Shown: piece after piece, positions 33,000 through 44,917 of the stretch
Numbering within the stretch: the first letter of the stretch is position 1
Layout: each line of letters opens with the position of its first letter
Assembly: GCA_018857735.1 (NCBI GenBank)
Contig: JABMCL010000934.1
Location: 268,001 to 332,000 of the forward strand
Length of the DNA: 64,000 nucleotides
Origin: Alviniconcha marisindica
Lineage: Eukaryota > Mollusca > Gastropoda > Provannidae
Direction: 5' to 3'
Made by a program: the position numbers and the translations under genes
Notes under the pieces: model-generated
The model's database searches: none
Told to the model about the DNA's origin: nothing
The model's input: the letters and a program-made list of their open reading frames with translations, nothing else

Positions 33000-33350
33000 T
33001 GGCATAATTTTGAGGCTAATAAGTACAGTAAACTTAAAATGTGCACAGTACTGATTTTGAGGGAAGTAAGTGAAAATGCGATTTTGGCAGGTCTGCACAT
33101 CATTGACTTTGAGGCAAGCAAGTGACATTGTGATGTGGTGAGATGTGCACTGTATTGATTTTGAGGCAAGCAGGTGATAAAGAGGTCCAGGGAGATATGC
33201 ACACCATTGATTTTGAGGCAAGCAGGTGATCAGGAGTGCAAGTGATGCTGTGATCTTGGTAGATGTGCACTGTATTGATTTTGAGGCAAACAGGTAATAT
33301 TGTGATCTGGGGAGATGTGCACAGCATTGGTTTTGAGACAAATTAGTGAC
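33000..33350 (+). repeat. minisatellite of about 50 bp, six to seven diverged copies
   Basis: Units contain GTGCACTGTATTGATTTTGA and GGCAAGCAGGTGATA. Confidence 0.88.
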
Positions 33351-33415
33351 GTTCTTGCCTGTGATGGGGGTACTGTGGATGCATATATATAACATATATA
33401 TATGTTAAGGCCCCC

Positions 33416-33690
33416 ACTCATGAGGACCCAGAGCTATTAAAGGTTTTCTTTGACTTCAGCCTGGAAATGGTCAGAATATAGCCTTGCATGCTTCACCTGC
33501 TGCTGGGAATTTAGTTTTTAGTTTCTGTTTCCACTTTAATTCTCTCATTTTATCCCAAGCTTCTTCAGTACAAAGAGATTTTTGACATGTACAGTGTATG
33601 TGACTTTTATGTACAATTTAGTGAATTGTGTTTGACCCGGATATGACCATCTTGGTTGGCTGGATCTTGAATATCAAGTCATATTTGAAT
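33416..33690 (+). mobile_element. dispersed repeat family, copy 3
   Basis: CAGCCTGGAAATGGTCAGAA and CCTTGCATGCTTCACCTGCT match the other copies, and the right end has the TTGGTTGGCTGG phrase. It is in the same orientation as the others. Confidence 0.65.
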
Positions 33691-33799
33691 TGTCCTCTTG
33701 TTTGACATTCTCAAAGAAAGGGAGTTTCAGCAAGACATCTACATTGTCTCTTTTATGTGATTGTACACAGGGTTTGATAACTATCAGGTAACTCCTGTG

Positions 33800-34605
33800 T
33801 TTACGTGGGGCTTTTGTGAACCCCTCATCAGGTCATTTTCACATTGGTGAAAGTGATTGGTAATCCCATCCTCAGTATTGGTAACCCCATCTGGTTATTA
33901 GTATGTAGCCCTATAGGAATTGGTTACCACATCAGATGACTTGCTTCCCCTTATCCATTCGGTCATTCTCACACAACTGTGTTCACAGGGGCATTTGTTA
34001 CCCCATCAGGTCATTCACACACAACTCCTGTGTTCACAGGACACTGGCAACCCTGTGTGGTCATTCATGTGTGACCCTTTATTCACAGAGGTCACCACAA
34101 TCAGTGACTCGCTTAACAAGTTGACCTGGTTTCTCACACGATTCCTGTGTTCACAGAAGCATTGGCAGCTCCATCTGGTCATTGCCATTTGACCCTACAT
34201 TCATACATACTGGTCACCACAGTGGGTGACCAGCTTCACAGTGTTAGGTAGGAGCTTGATCATCTTGATGTAACCCCAAAGAGGGTGTTAAAATCCAGTT
34301 ACTAACTGTATTTTTGTCTATATGAGCATTGGCCACCCTATCTGGTCATTCCTGTGTGACCCTTTTTTTGAGAGTTATTGGTCACCATGTCAAGTGACTT
34401 GCTTCCCTCAGTTCACAGAGGAATTGGTCTTCACATCAGGTGACTTCTGTGTTCACATGGGCTGTTGTTAATCCTATCTGCTCAATTTGCATGTGGTCCT
34501 GTATTAGAAGAATTGGTCACCGCATTGTGAAAATGGTGAAGCAGTTCACCCAGAGGTATTGGTCACCACATTGTGAATACAGTGAAAGTCACCGGGTGAC
34601 TCCCG
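33800..34605 (+). repeat. old, strongly diverged tandem repeats
   Basis: CTCCTGTGTTCACAGG and TGGTCACCACATCAGGTGAC phrases recur irregularly. They look like an ancestral form of the neat array that follows at 34610. Confidence 0.65.
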
Positions 34606-34609
34606 TGTT

Positions 34610-35190
34610 CACAGTGGCTGTTGTTAGCCACATCTGATGACCTGCAGGACTCCTGTGTTCACAGGGGCTGTTGTTAGCCCAATCTGATGACCTGCAGGAC
34701 TCCTGTGTTCACAGGGGCTGTTGTTAGCCCAATCTGATGACCTGCAGGACTCCTGTGTTTACAGGGGCTGTTGTTAGCCCAATCTGATGACCTGCAGGAC
34801 TCCTGTGTTCACAGGGGCTGTTGTTAGCCCAATCTGATGACCTACAGGACTCCTGTGTTCACAGGGGCTGTTGTTAGCCCAATCTGATGACCTGCAGGAC
34901 TCCTGTGTTCACAGGGGCTGTTGTTAGCCCAGTCTGATGACCTACAGGACTCCTGTGTTTACAGGGGCTGTTGTTAGCCACATCTGATGACCTGCAGGAC
35001 TCCTGTGTTTACAGGGGCTGTTGTTAGCCCAATCTGATGACCTACAGGACTCCTGTGTTCACAGGGGCTGTTGTTAGCCCAATCTGATGACCTACAGGAC
35101 TCCTGTGTTTACAGGGGCTGTTGTTAGCCACATCTGATGACCTACAGGACTCCTGTGTTTACAGGGGCTGTTGTTAGCCACATGTAACAA
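34610..35190 (+). repeat. 50-bp minisatellite, 11-12 copies
   Basis: Units read ACAGGGGCTGTTGTTAGCCC, AATCTGATGACCTGCAGGAC, TCCTGTGTTC. Confidence 0.96.
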
Positions 35191-35341
35191 CGTGGTGCTC
35201 CTGTGTTCACAGGCTGGCCTTAGTTGTTGAATTTAAGTTTGTAAAACAGAATCCCTTGGCACGCCCCGATTAATCACTCGATGTTTGTTTGACAATGAAT
35301 GCACAGCAGCATCTTTTGGCTCCAGGCAGTTGTTGAAATTG

Positions 35342-35585
35342 TGGTAAATGCCACTTGAGCAGAATGCGAGTTTGTAAATGCCACTTGAGCAGAATGCAAG
35401 TTTGTAAATGCCACTTGAGCAGAATGCGAGTTTGTAAATGCCACTTGAGCAGAATGTGAGTTTGTAAATGCCACTTGAGCAGAATGCAAGTTTGTAAATG
35501 CCACTCGAGCAGAATGCGAGTTTGTAAATGCCACTTGAGCAGAATGCAACTTTATAAATGCCACTTGAGCAGAATGCAACTTTGT
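35342..35585 (+). repeat. 30-bp minisatellite, eight copies
   Basis: Units read GTAAATGCCACTTGAGCAGA ATGCGAGTTT. Confidence 0.96.
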
Positions 35586-35589
35586 CTAC

Positions 35590-36005
35590 CAGTTTGTTGG
35601 ATGCTCCTTAGTACACTACTATGTGTGTTGGATGCTCCTTAGAACATTACTCTGTGTGTTGGATGCTCTTTAGTTCACTACTGTGCGTGTTGGATGCTCC
35701 TTAGTACACTACTGTGTGTGTTGGATGCTCCTTAGTACACTACTATGCGTGTTGGATGCTCCTTAGTACACTACTGTGTCTGTTGGATGCTCCTTAGTAC
35801 ACTAGTGTGTGTTGGATGCTCCTTAGTACACTACTGTGTGTGTTGGATGCTCCTTAGTACACTACTGTGTGTTGGATGCTCCTTAGTACACTACTGTGTG
35901 TTGGATGCTCCTTAGTACACTACTGTGTGTGTTGGATGCTCCTTAGTACACTACTGTGTGTTGGATGCTCCTTAGTACACTAGTGTGTGTTGGATGCTCC
36001 TGTCT
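35590..36005 (+). repeat. minisatellite of about 27-29 bp, about 14 copies
   Basis: Units read GTGTTGGATGCTCCTTAGTA CACTACTGT. Length variation lies in the TGTG part. Confidence 0.96.
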
Positions 36006-36029
36006 GTTGTGCAGTGGGAAATGAAGGTA

Positions 36030-36165
36030 CCCTCTGCTGAGAACCCACAATTGCCACAGGTCCTTTCAAGCCTGGAGTAGGTGAGAGTCGAGGTGAACAT
36101 GCTTCACCAACTTCCAGCAGTTCTGCCTCTCCGGCTCCTTCAGCTCCAGTTTTCAGTCTTCCAGT
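36030..36165 (+). mobile_element. dispersed repeat family, copy 4
   Basis: AAGCCTGGAGTAGGTGAGAG and AACATGCTTCACCAACTTCC match the other three copies. Its right half is more pyrimidine-rich. Confidence 0.6.
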
Positions 36166-36289
36166 TGAACCATGCTATACACTGATTTTGTTTTGCCCTG
36201 GTTTTGATTGTCTTTTTTTGGTCTTTTTTTTAAGTTGTGTACTTTGGTATTGGGTTTCACTGATGCAGTGAAATATCTTGAGTAACAAA

Positions 36290-36785
36290 CAAGTGACCCA
36301 GCTTGTAAGGCCAGTAACTGCTGTAGGGTCAGTCAGTAACTAATCAAGCAGCCCTAGTGTAGGGTCAGTCAGTAACTAATCAAGCAGCCTTGTTGTAGGG
36401 TCAGTCAGTAACTAATCAAGCAGCCTTGTTGTAGGGTCAGTCAGTAATTAATCAAGCAGCCTTGTTGTAGGGTCAGTAACTAATCAAGCAGCCTTGTTGT
36501 AGGGTCAGTCAGTAACTAATCAAGCAGCCCTAGTGTAGGGTCAGTCAGTAACTAATCAAGCAGCCTTGTTGTAGGGTCAGTCAGTAACTAATCAAGCAGC
36601 CTTGTTGTAGGGTCAGTAACTAATCAAGCAGCCTTGTTGTAGGGTCAGTCAGTAACTAATCAAGCAGCCCTAGTGTAGGGTCAGTCAGTAACTAATCAAG
36701 CAGCCTTGTTGTAGGGTCAGTCAGTAACTAATCAAGCAGCCTTGTTGTAGGGTCAGTCAGTAACTAATCAAGCAGCCTTGTTGTA
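36290..36785 (+). repeat. 36-bp minisatellite, about 13 copies
   Basis: Units read TCAGTCAGTAACTAATCAAG CAGCCTTGTTGTAGGG. Two units lack one of the two TCAG. The order of CCTAG and CTTG variants repeats, so blocks were duplicated. Confidence 0.96.
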
Positions 36786-37114
36786 GATTTACACTCTTGG
36801 GCTGTTGGTCAAACCCTAGTTTTGCAATGTTATTCCATAAACCACACTGTAATGTTGCAGAGGTGGAGCATGACCAACAGATTTCCCCAGAGGTGAGATG
36901 CTGAGGGCAGGTGATGATACCGATTTGCATTGCTAATCAGTAGTTTAATGGCGTATATTGTTTACTGGCCATGTTGATTTTGAAAACTGTGTAGCACGCG
37001 CGCACACACACACAGCTTGCTCCAGAGATCAGAGATCTGGAAATGAGTTCAGCCGCATCAGGCAGTTCTGCTTGTGCTGCTGCTGACAGCGTTGTACCCT
37101 AAGTAGACTGCGTC

Positions 37115-37485
37115 ATACACAAACACAAAAAGGTTCAAACAAACACTTATAAATTTTATTTTAATACTGACACAAAGTATGCAAATTTTGGGGGGAATCC
37201 CCTTTGTCAAGCCACAAAATAACACTTAACAGATAAACAGTTACCAATGATGAAAAATGAGAGAGAAAAACTTACTTTTATTGTTTGTTTGTTTTGTCTG
37301 TTTTGTCGCTTGTTCAGTGCTTGGAAGATTATTATTGGAAGAAAACAAGTGACAAAAAAATAATCATTTTAAACTATTTGTCTGTTGTTCAAGTGTCGTT
37401 TTGTGGCTTGACAAAGGGGATTTCCCTGAAAATTTGCATACTGTGTCAAAATAAATAAGCGTTGGTTTGAACCTTTTTGTGTTTG
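37115..37485. mobile_element. foldback (inverted-repeat) element with arms of about 105 bp
   Basis: The left arm (from about 37117: ACACAAAAAGGTTCAAACAA) is the reverse complement of the right arm (ending near 37485: TTGGTTTGAACCTTTTTGTG). Both arms contain TTGTGGCTTGACAAAGGGGA or its complement. The interior of about 150 bases is AT-rich and non-coding. Arms share CTTGACAAAG with the 21226-21915 structure, so the two may be related. Confidence 0.85.
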
Positions 37486-37768
37486 GATCTTCTTTCAGAA
37501 CACTGGCAGTCATTCTGTGTCAGATTTTTGCTGCTGATAGGGTTGCAGCCACCGACTTCTGACCCCCGACTGACACTAGTGCCTGTTCCGAGTCAACGCA
37601 GTGTGTTTTACAAATTTCTCACATTCACATATTCTCTCAAAGGTCAGAACCAGACCATTACAAATTCACATAAATTAGACACAGGCATAGGTTCTTGTTT
37701 ATACAGCACAGTGATTTAACCGGTTAGCAAATAGCATTTATAGAATGATCTATTACTGTTGTACTTAC

Positions 37769-38709
37769 CAGGGCTCCCATTAGAGAGTATTTTAAGGAGG
37801 TCCCTGGGACTCTTGGCTATAACGTCTACAGGGTCCCTGGCCAGTTTTAAAGGGTCAAGGCTAGTAGGAAATGGCAGCTGTGGATAAGTATTCTGCTTTG
37901 TATGTAATGCTATTTGTCCCTTCTACAACTCGGTTCTGGGTTCAGTTCTGTCAGACAACGTCACTTTTAGTGGTACACTTTCAGGTATGTTGGCTCATTA
38001 TAGCAGTAATAGGTTTATTCCAAGGCCTTAGCTTGTATAACTTTCTCCATGCCAGTATGACTCTGGTGGTTGGCAGCCCTGCCAACTCTGTAGATGGGTT
38101 TTATTAGCGTCCCTCTCTCAGTATCAAAGGATTTTTAAGTAGCCGAGTAAGGAAAAAACAACATGAGGCACTTTCAAAGATAAGACCATTGCAAAATATT
38201 TGTCTGAAACAAGTTAGAGTAACGCTATGAATCTGTTGACCAGATTAAAACCAAACAGAGAATGAAGAGAGAAAGTTTTCATCTTTATTGCAAATAGAGA
38301 ACATGGTAATGATACAAACAGCTAAGGCTGATTCTGTAATTAATCGTGTGCATTGTCTTAACAGCACTCAAAACTTAAGTTGCCTCCTTTGATTACTGTG
38401 GTCACTTTGAGAAAAAAAAATGACTGTAGAAACTACACTGATATTTTTGACAGCTGAAAATTCACAACAAATTATTTTTAGTCAGTGGGAAGAGGAGGTC
38501 TAGACTAACAAAACCCAGTAACCTGGCATGTTTTTAATGCATCCTATGGGACCGCTTTGAGTCTGTTGGGAAGAGGTCTAGACTAACAAAACCCAGTAAC
38601 CTGGCATGTTTTTAATGCATCCTGTGGGACCCGCTAGAGGTAGTTGAGTACGTCCTATTCAGTTCTAGTGCATAAGGGGCGCACATTTGTGCATTAATGG
38701 GAGCCCTGG
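37769..38709. mobile_element. non-autonomous DNA transposon with short TIRs and a possible 5-bp target duplication
   Basis: The left end CAGGGCTCCCATTA is matched by TAATGGGAGCCCTG at the right end. CTTAC flanks both sides (37764-37768 and 38710-38714) if one extra G is allowed at the right end. No transposase is recognised inside. A 78-codon ATG frame at 37871-38107 is hydrophobic but unassigned. An internal repeat of about 75-80 bp (AGGTCTAGACTAACAAAACC) occurs twice near 38497 and 38572. Confidence 0.7.
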
Positions 38710-38929
38710 CTTACAGATGGTTTCAGTTTCATTTGTATATCAGTACAGTTCTGGAGGCTGGACAGCATTTCTTTTTCTTTTTCAGTTCAATGTGAATCAT
38801 ATTTCCAGCAGTTTCAGCTCTGCCCTGAGGGAAATGTTGAAGTTTTTGTTGTTTTTAACACACTCAGTAGCTTGAGCCAAATCCCAGATTGCATGGTACC
38901 ATTAAAAATAAATTTTGTACCTGCCACAC

Positions 38930-39510
38930 CTTGTCTTGTGAGTCACTTAACTGTCATTGGTCACAGTCACTGGCTTTTCTGAATCATTTGTCACAGTCAC
39001 TAGCTGGCTTGGAATCACTTGTCACAGTCACTAGCTGTCTTGGAAGCACTTGTCAGTGGTGACAGTCATTTGGCTATCTTGACATCACTTGTCATTGGTG
39101 ACAGTCACTAGCTGTCTTGGAATCACTTGTAATTGGTGACAGTCACTAGCTGTCTTGACATCACTTGTCATTGGTGACAGACATTTAGCTGTCTTGGAAT
39201 CACTTGCCATTTGTCACACTCACTGGCTGTCTTGTGAATCATTTGTCACAGCCACTAGCTTCTTGGAATCACTTGTCATTTGTTGCAGTCACTGGCTGTC
39301 TTGGAATCACTGGTCACAGTCACTTGCTGTCTCATGAATCACTTGTCATTGGTCACAGTCACTAGCCATCTTGTGAATCACCTGTCGTTGGTCACAATCA
39401 CTAGCTGTTTCATAAATCGTTTGTCATTGGTCACCGTCACTAGCTCTCATGAATCGCTTGTTACTGTCGCTAGCTGTCGTGAATCACTCATCATTGTCAC
39501 TGGCTCAGAG
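38930..39510 (+). repeat. minisatellite of about 35-45 bp, diverged, about 14 copies
   Basis: Units contain GTCACAGTCACTAGCTGTCT and TGGAATCACTTGTCATTGGT. Confidence 0.9.
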
Positions 39511-39559
39511 ATGTCAATGAGGCCTATTACAACTTTCAGGCCACCAGTTTTTAATATTT

Positions 39560-39730
39560 TTATTATAATTTGGCAAATTTCCCAGCAGGGATCAAACCAC
39601 TGGAGACAAAAGCATATTTACTGGTAAATTTTCCAGCACAGGTCAAACCACTGGAGACAAAAGCATATTTACTGGTAAATTTTCCAGCACAGGTCAAACC
39701 ACTGGAGACAAGAGCATATTAATTTTACTG
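39560..39730 (+). repeat. 51-bp repeat, three copies
   Basis: Units contain TAAATTTTCCAGCACAGGTC and AAACCACTGGAGACAAAAGC. Confidence 0.92.
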
Positions 39731-41350
39731 GTCAATTTCACAGCAGCAGAATTGCTGCCTCCTCAATAACGTAATTATTGTCTTATAGTGATACATGAAG
39801 TCTGATAGTTACGATTTTAAAACGTTTGAAAGGCCAAGGAAAGTAAAATTGCCCGTCCATCATGGTCAGTACCTTGATAGCAATGTCCTGCTGTCAGCTT
39901 AGTTATGTATCCAATGTTTTCAGGCCTTGTGGTCTTCTGGTTTGAAAAATTGCAGCATTATATATTAAAGGTCATGGAAAGAGGTTGAATATATTTCTTC
40001 TTCTTTTTCTTACAGAATATCACAGGAAAAGTTTGGGCATAAAAGTGAATCAGTTGTGACTAATTTGAGTCCATCACAAAATATACAAGCCATTTTGTAA
40101 CTAAGACTAATTTTTCCTTTGTTGAAACCAACTGCATAGTTAATAAGGGAGGTAACTCCTTTCTCTTCAGTTAAACCTACTTCAGTTGTATGTGGTAGTG
40201 AGGCATTATAGTGTCATACACTCTGTTCTGGGGTGTTTCTTTCCCTCCTTAATGATTATTTACTGTGTGTTCTTCATTCACATCCAGACACAAATATGAT
40301 TTTATCATGCAGTTCGTGTTAAATAAATCATATTCTTGACACTACATGACAGCATACTTTCCGCCACTCAAAAGTGTTGTTTTATTCTGTGTTTTGTTTT
40401 GATAATACATATTTCCTCCAAAGATTTGGCATGCTATTAGTTGCAAGAAACTGTGCATAGCTATCAAAATCCAAATGTTGCACTCAGAATAAGATTAATT
40501 TTGTTTACACTCGAGTCTTGTGAAGGAAGTGTAGGTACCTTTGCATAGGTGATCACAATACCAGCAGGTTTGTGGGGTGCATGCCTTTTCAAGAATTCTA
40601 GATAAACTCAGCTAAATATTTATTGTTCCCAGTTGTACATGTATAACAGATCTCAGTCAAAATGTACTCAGTAAGAATTTATCCAATTGACAGTACATTT
40701 ATGAGCCCAGCTCATGTGCATACAAGTGTAGGTATGTTTCAAAGTGGTATGTTCCAGGAATCCCAGAGCCAAGTAATGTGTTGCATAGTTTGGTTTCATC
40801 TCTCCTTGACCCTCTCAAGAACAGAGCGCCAGTGGCTCATGGAAACAATGGAAGCTGATGCTTGACTAAGTAGCGGTTTACCTACTGAAATGTGACAAGT
40901 GGTTGGCTGCATTATAAAATGGTCTTTTTGTTTGTGGGTTCCCATGTTCAGACTTCAACATAAGCTGTATGATATATGCATCTTGTGAGTTATTCTTTCT
41001 CTTTTGTATTATCAGCTATTTTCGTTTGGTTTGTATGGTGTAGTTCAAATAAAAAAATGAAAACAAGATCTGTGGATATTTTTGTTTTGTGTGTATGTCT
41101 TATTGATTTTACTCACATTGAGAATGTACATTAGAAAAGCCCAATTGGGAGGCTTGAGATGACCATCTCCCTTCTGTGGAATCTCGGGGCTGTCATTTGA
41201 GTCCTCCTCTCTTGTTCTTCATCCTAGTCCCATTACTCCTGCTACTCATTCTGTCTTGTCCTTTTCATGCTCATGGTCTATTCTGCTTAACTTTCTTTTT
41301 CCAAGAAAATCCTCATGTATATTTTGTTTAAGTTTTTGTTATTGTATCAT
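39731..41350. other. unique intergenic sequence, no gene recognised
   Basis: I see only short frames (67 codons at 40662-40865 is the longest) and no repeats. An AATAAA occurs near 41049 in the plus strand. A host regulatory or untranslated function cannot be judged. Confidence 0.4.
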
Positions 41351-41354
41351 GTAT

Positions 41355-41845
41355 AGCTCTGGTTGTGCAGCTAGGAGATGATAGTTGTATCATGTATGGC
41401 ACTGGTTGAGCAGCCAGGAGATGATAGTTGTATCATGTATGGCGCTGGTTGAGCAGCTAGATGATAGTTGTATCATGTATGGCGCTGGTTGAGCAGCCAG
41501 CAGATGATAGTTGTATCATGTATGGCGCTGGTTGAGCAGCTAGATGATAGTTGTATCATGTATGGCGCTGGTTGAGCAGCCAGGAGATGATAGTTGTATC
41601 ATGTATGGCGCTGGTTGAGCAGCTAGATGATAGTTGTATCATGTATGGCGCTGGTTGAGCAGCCAGGATATGATAGTTGTATCATGTATGGCACTGGTTG
41701 AGCAGCTAGATGATAGTTGTATCATGTATGGCGCTGGTTGAGCAGCCAGCAGATGATAGTTATATCATGTATGGCGCTGGTTGAGCAGCTAGATGATAGT
41801 TGTATCATGTGTGGCGCTGGTTGAGCAGCCAGCAGAAGTTGATGA
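41355..41845 (+). repeat. minisatellite alternating about 44-bp and 39-bp units
   Basis: Units contain GATGATAGTTGTATCATGTA and TGGCGCTGGTTGAGCAGC, alternating CAGGA or CAGCA with a shorter TA form. This is a higher-order dimer of about 85 bp. Confidence 0.95.
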
Positions 41846-41949
41846 AGTTGGTAGCTGGTATGTGTGGCTTGGTGCCAGTACATATAATTGTTTTTGTCCA
41901 TTCCTTTCAAAATCTTTAATCTTGTATTCAATAGGGGGATCTGGGGATA

Positions 41950-42690
41950 ACCCCCCCCCCCCCCCCCTCCAAGTTTTACATTTATGGATGTTATGTTTAT
42001 ATATGTGCATGGATTGATTTTGCAGATTTGTCTTGTGAAAGGGTTTACACTTACACACACACACACATACATGAAAAGTGCTTTTAAATGTGCATAAATT
42101 TGCTCATGACAGAGTTTGATCATCCTGAGGTGACCCTCTAGTCTAATGACTAACAAACACTACAAAATGTGGAGAAAATGTCTTGATTGAACAGAAAACA
42201 AAATTTTGAATGAGCCAGAAGATGGAAATGACAGACCCCCCCCCCCCCCACTCCCTAAAAACACACAACACAAATGATGGAAATGACAGACCCCCCCCCC
42301 CCCCCCACTCCCTAAAAACACACAACACAAATGATGAAATGACAGACACCCCCCCCCCCCGCCCCCCCCCCCACTCCCTAAAAACACACAACACAAATGA
42401 TGGAAATGACAGACACACACACAAATGATGGAAATGACAGACACCCCCCCCCAAAACAACAACAACATACAACACAAATGATGGAAATGACAGACCCCCC
42501 CCCCCCCCCACTCCCTAAAAACACACAACACAAATGATGGAAATGACAGACACCCCACTCCCTAAAAACACACAACACAAATGACATAGAAAATCACCCA
42601 GGAAGATGGAAACAACAAAGACTGCACCCCCCCCCCCCCCCCCCCCGAAAACAAGTGACAAAATCGCCCAGGAAGATGGAAATGACAAAG
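41950..42690 (+). repeat. poly-C tract and a minisatellite of about 62 bp with poly-C in each unit
   Basis: The array proper runs from about 42215. Units contain AATGATGGAAATGACAGACC, a variable C-run, and CACTCCCTAAAAACACACAA. C-runs of 8 to 22 bases vary between units, as expected for slippage or for assembly uncertainty. Confidence 0.93.
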
Positions 42691-43084
42691 CAAACCCTCA
42701 TACACACATGAATAGGTTCTGAGAGAGAGCTGTGCGAGTCATAGACCAACAAAATGCTAAGACAAAGTCCTTAGAGATGAGGCTGTACAACCAAGAACAT
42801 GCTACATTCAGACAGAGAGGGTGTGAGAACAGCATGTTAAGCTCTGAGAGAATGCCCGTAAGCAGCCACCATTCCACTGGAACCCAACTCGTATGTTCTT
42901 TACATGGGTCACAGATACGTAGAAAAACAATTTTTTAATGCAAAATAAATCCCTCTCGTGCAGTTGCTCAAATCATACACATTTACTATACACAAAAAAG
43001 TCCAGATGTGTGTGACAGAATGTGTTCTATAGCACACACTCTCTTTCTCTGATGTTGGGGTGTGAAGTCCGCTGTTAGAACATT

Positions 43085-43335
43085 CCAACTTAGACAACTC
43101 AGCCAGCTCTAAACCAACTTAGACAACTCAGCCAGCTCTAAACCACTTCTTTCCACTTGCCCTGAGCTGGCTAACAACAGGCCGCCCACTTACGGTAAAC
43201 AGACCAGCTGGCTAACAACAGGCCGCCCACTTACGGTAAACAGACCAGCTGGCTAACAACAGGCCGCCCACTTACGGTAAACAGACCAGCTGGCTAACAA
43301 CAGGCCGCCCACTTGCGGTAAACAGACCAGCCAGG
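43085..43335 (+). repeat. 41-bp minisatellite, four copies, with a 37-bp duplication beside it
   Basis: Units read CAGCTGGCTAACAACAGGCC and GCCCACTTACGGTAAACAGAC. AACTTAGACAACTCAGCCAG is duplicated at 43087-43145. Confidence 0.94.
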
Positions 43336-43369
43336 CACGTGCCAGCACCAGCAAAAGGCCGAGCTCTAA

Positions 43370-43570
43370 CCAGGTAGTGGTGAAAAGTGTGGATTGTCTA
43401 ACCAGGTAGTGGTGAAAAGTGGATTGTCTAACCAGGTAGTGGTGAAAAGTGTGGATTGTCTAACCAGGTAGTGGTGAAAAGTGTGGATTGTCTAACCAGG
43501 TAGTGGTGAAAAGTGTGGATTGTATAACCAGGTAGTGGTGAAAAGTGTGGATTGTCTAACCAAGTAGTGG
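43370..43570 (+). repeat. 33-bp minisatellite, six copies, abutting a transposase fragment
   Basis: Units read CTAACCAGGTAGTGGTGAAA AGTGTGGATTGT. The last copy (AACCAAGTAGTGGTGAAAAG) runs directly into the transposase-like frame at 43576. Confidence 0.95.
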
Positions 43571-43575
43571 TGAAA

Positions 43576-43759
43576 AGGACAAACCCTTTAGACAAATTTA
43601 ATGATTTGGAACTGTTTTGGCAGTTTAGATTCCAACGAGCGGATATTCTCCAAATGACAGACGAACTGAAAGAGGAGCTCGAATATTTGAATCGGAAGGG
43701 CGCGCTACCTCCCGTTTTCACAGGCCAGAGAACAGCGCTGAATCTTTGCCAACACTGAT
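43576..43759 (+). pseudogene. PIF/Harbinger transposase N-terminal fragment
   Basis: The frame reads NPLDKFNDLELFWQFRFQRA, DILQMTDELKEELEYLNRKG, then ALPPVF and a stop at 43757-43759. The pattern of an acidic stretch, RFRF and a following helix is that of the N-terminal part of Harbinger (HARBI1-like) transposases. The DDE catalytic core is absent, so this is a truncated remnant. Confidence 0.65.
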
Positions 43760-43774
43760 GAACATAATAGCTCA

Positions 43775-44053
43775 TCAAACAGTTTGTCCTGGATTGCTCC
43801 AGTTCCCCATTTTTTGTTTGTTTCTTGTTTTGTTGTTGTTGTTGTTTTCCTCTCTGAAGAAGAAGTCTTTCTTCATGTCACTCAGCTTTTCACAAACTTG
43901 GTCTGGTGTTTGAACGCACACACCGCGGTTGCTTCCTTTTCTTGCGATATCCTGCCACAACTGGCCCCTTTGTTGGTTGGTCACCTCGCTGAAAAGGAGT
44001 TTCATCCCTATATGTTGTTTTGAAATCCTCTTTACAGTATTTGAACTGGACAT
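43775..44053 (-). pseudogene. Harbinger-associated Myb/SANT-like protein fragment
   Basis: The minus-strand frame of 92 codons contains LLFSEVTNQQRGQLWQDIAR and GVCVQTPDQVCEKLSDMKKD. This is the pattern of the trihelix/Myb-like DNA-binding protein that is the second gene of Harbinger transposons. It lies convergent to the transposase fragment and 15 bases from it, as expected for one element. The C-terminal part is poly-Asn/Lys and then stops. An internal frame is intact, but the remainder of the element is decayed. Confidence 0.6.
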
Positions 44054-44917
44054 TTTTCAAAGTCGGTTGCCCTGTGGACACTCACACAGACCCGACTTCC
44101 ACGTTTGGTTGCTGGTCTGTTTGTGACGTCACTGCCCGGCCGTTGACCTTTAGCTTAAAATAGCTTTCGTGGAATCTCGCATTCAAAATGGCACTGGTTT
44201 TGAAATGTTCAGTTGACCGTATTTTCCGACCTTTTTGCCAAAATAAACGCATTACAACCTAGTCGAGGCCTGAATTCTTTTTAAACAAGTGAGTAATAGA
44301 CTGTTTCTTCTCTTCGAACGTTAGTACGGACCTATATGTTGTTTTGAAACGATTTGGAGTGATTTTGTGGCCCGAAACTGCCTTTACAGGCCCTTTAAGG
44401 TGCTCTGAATAATCACTTTATTCGTAGCCACTTCTACAGGGAGCACAGTGATCTCTTTGTGAGTATAACTGGGTTTTCTGACCTGTTTTCTTCCTATTTG
44501 CATTCAGCGCGTCCACTATTTTTTTTAATATATATATAGAATAAAAATTGCCATGCGGGCAGAAGAGACTGAATTACCTGATGCGCGTGTGTAGAGGCTC
44601 TAATAACAGGGAAACCCCAAAAGGAGTTCCATCATCTAAAAATAACCGACAGTTAGCTACCTACCGGCCCTTCTGTAACTCATGCTTGCGAACCAAACCA
44701 AATTCTTACCGCCAAGGTAGCTACCCTCTGGGTAGTGTTCACCCACAGTGTAACAAAACCCTTTTCCATGCATACGGGCCCTGGAGGGTACTGAAAGTAG
44801 TGCTGTTATCCATCCTGCTTGTACAGAATTCAGAGGCAGAATCTTAACCATGTAAGTGCCGGATTCTTCTTTAAATACTGATGTCAGTTTGTTTAGCGTC
44901 ATGTTTGGGGCCCTAGG
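44054..44917. other. flank of the Harbinger remnant; otherwise unassigned
   Basis: CTATATGTTGTTTTGAAA occurs at about 44009 and 44334, which suggests internal repeats of the element. From 44548 a 99-codon plus frame is open but has no recognisable family. Confidence 0.35.

Noticed and set aside
37871..38107. 78-codon hydrophobic ORF as a small membrane protein gene
   Set aside because: It lies inside a TIR element, has no recognisable family and no supporting context; length is not unusual by chance.
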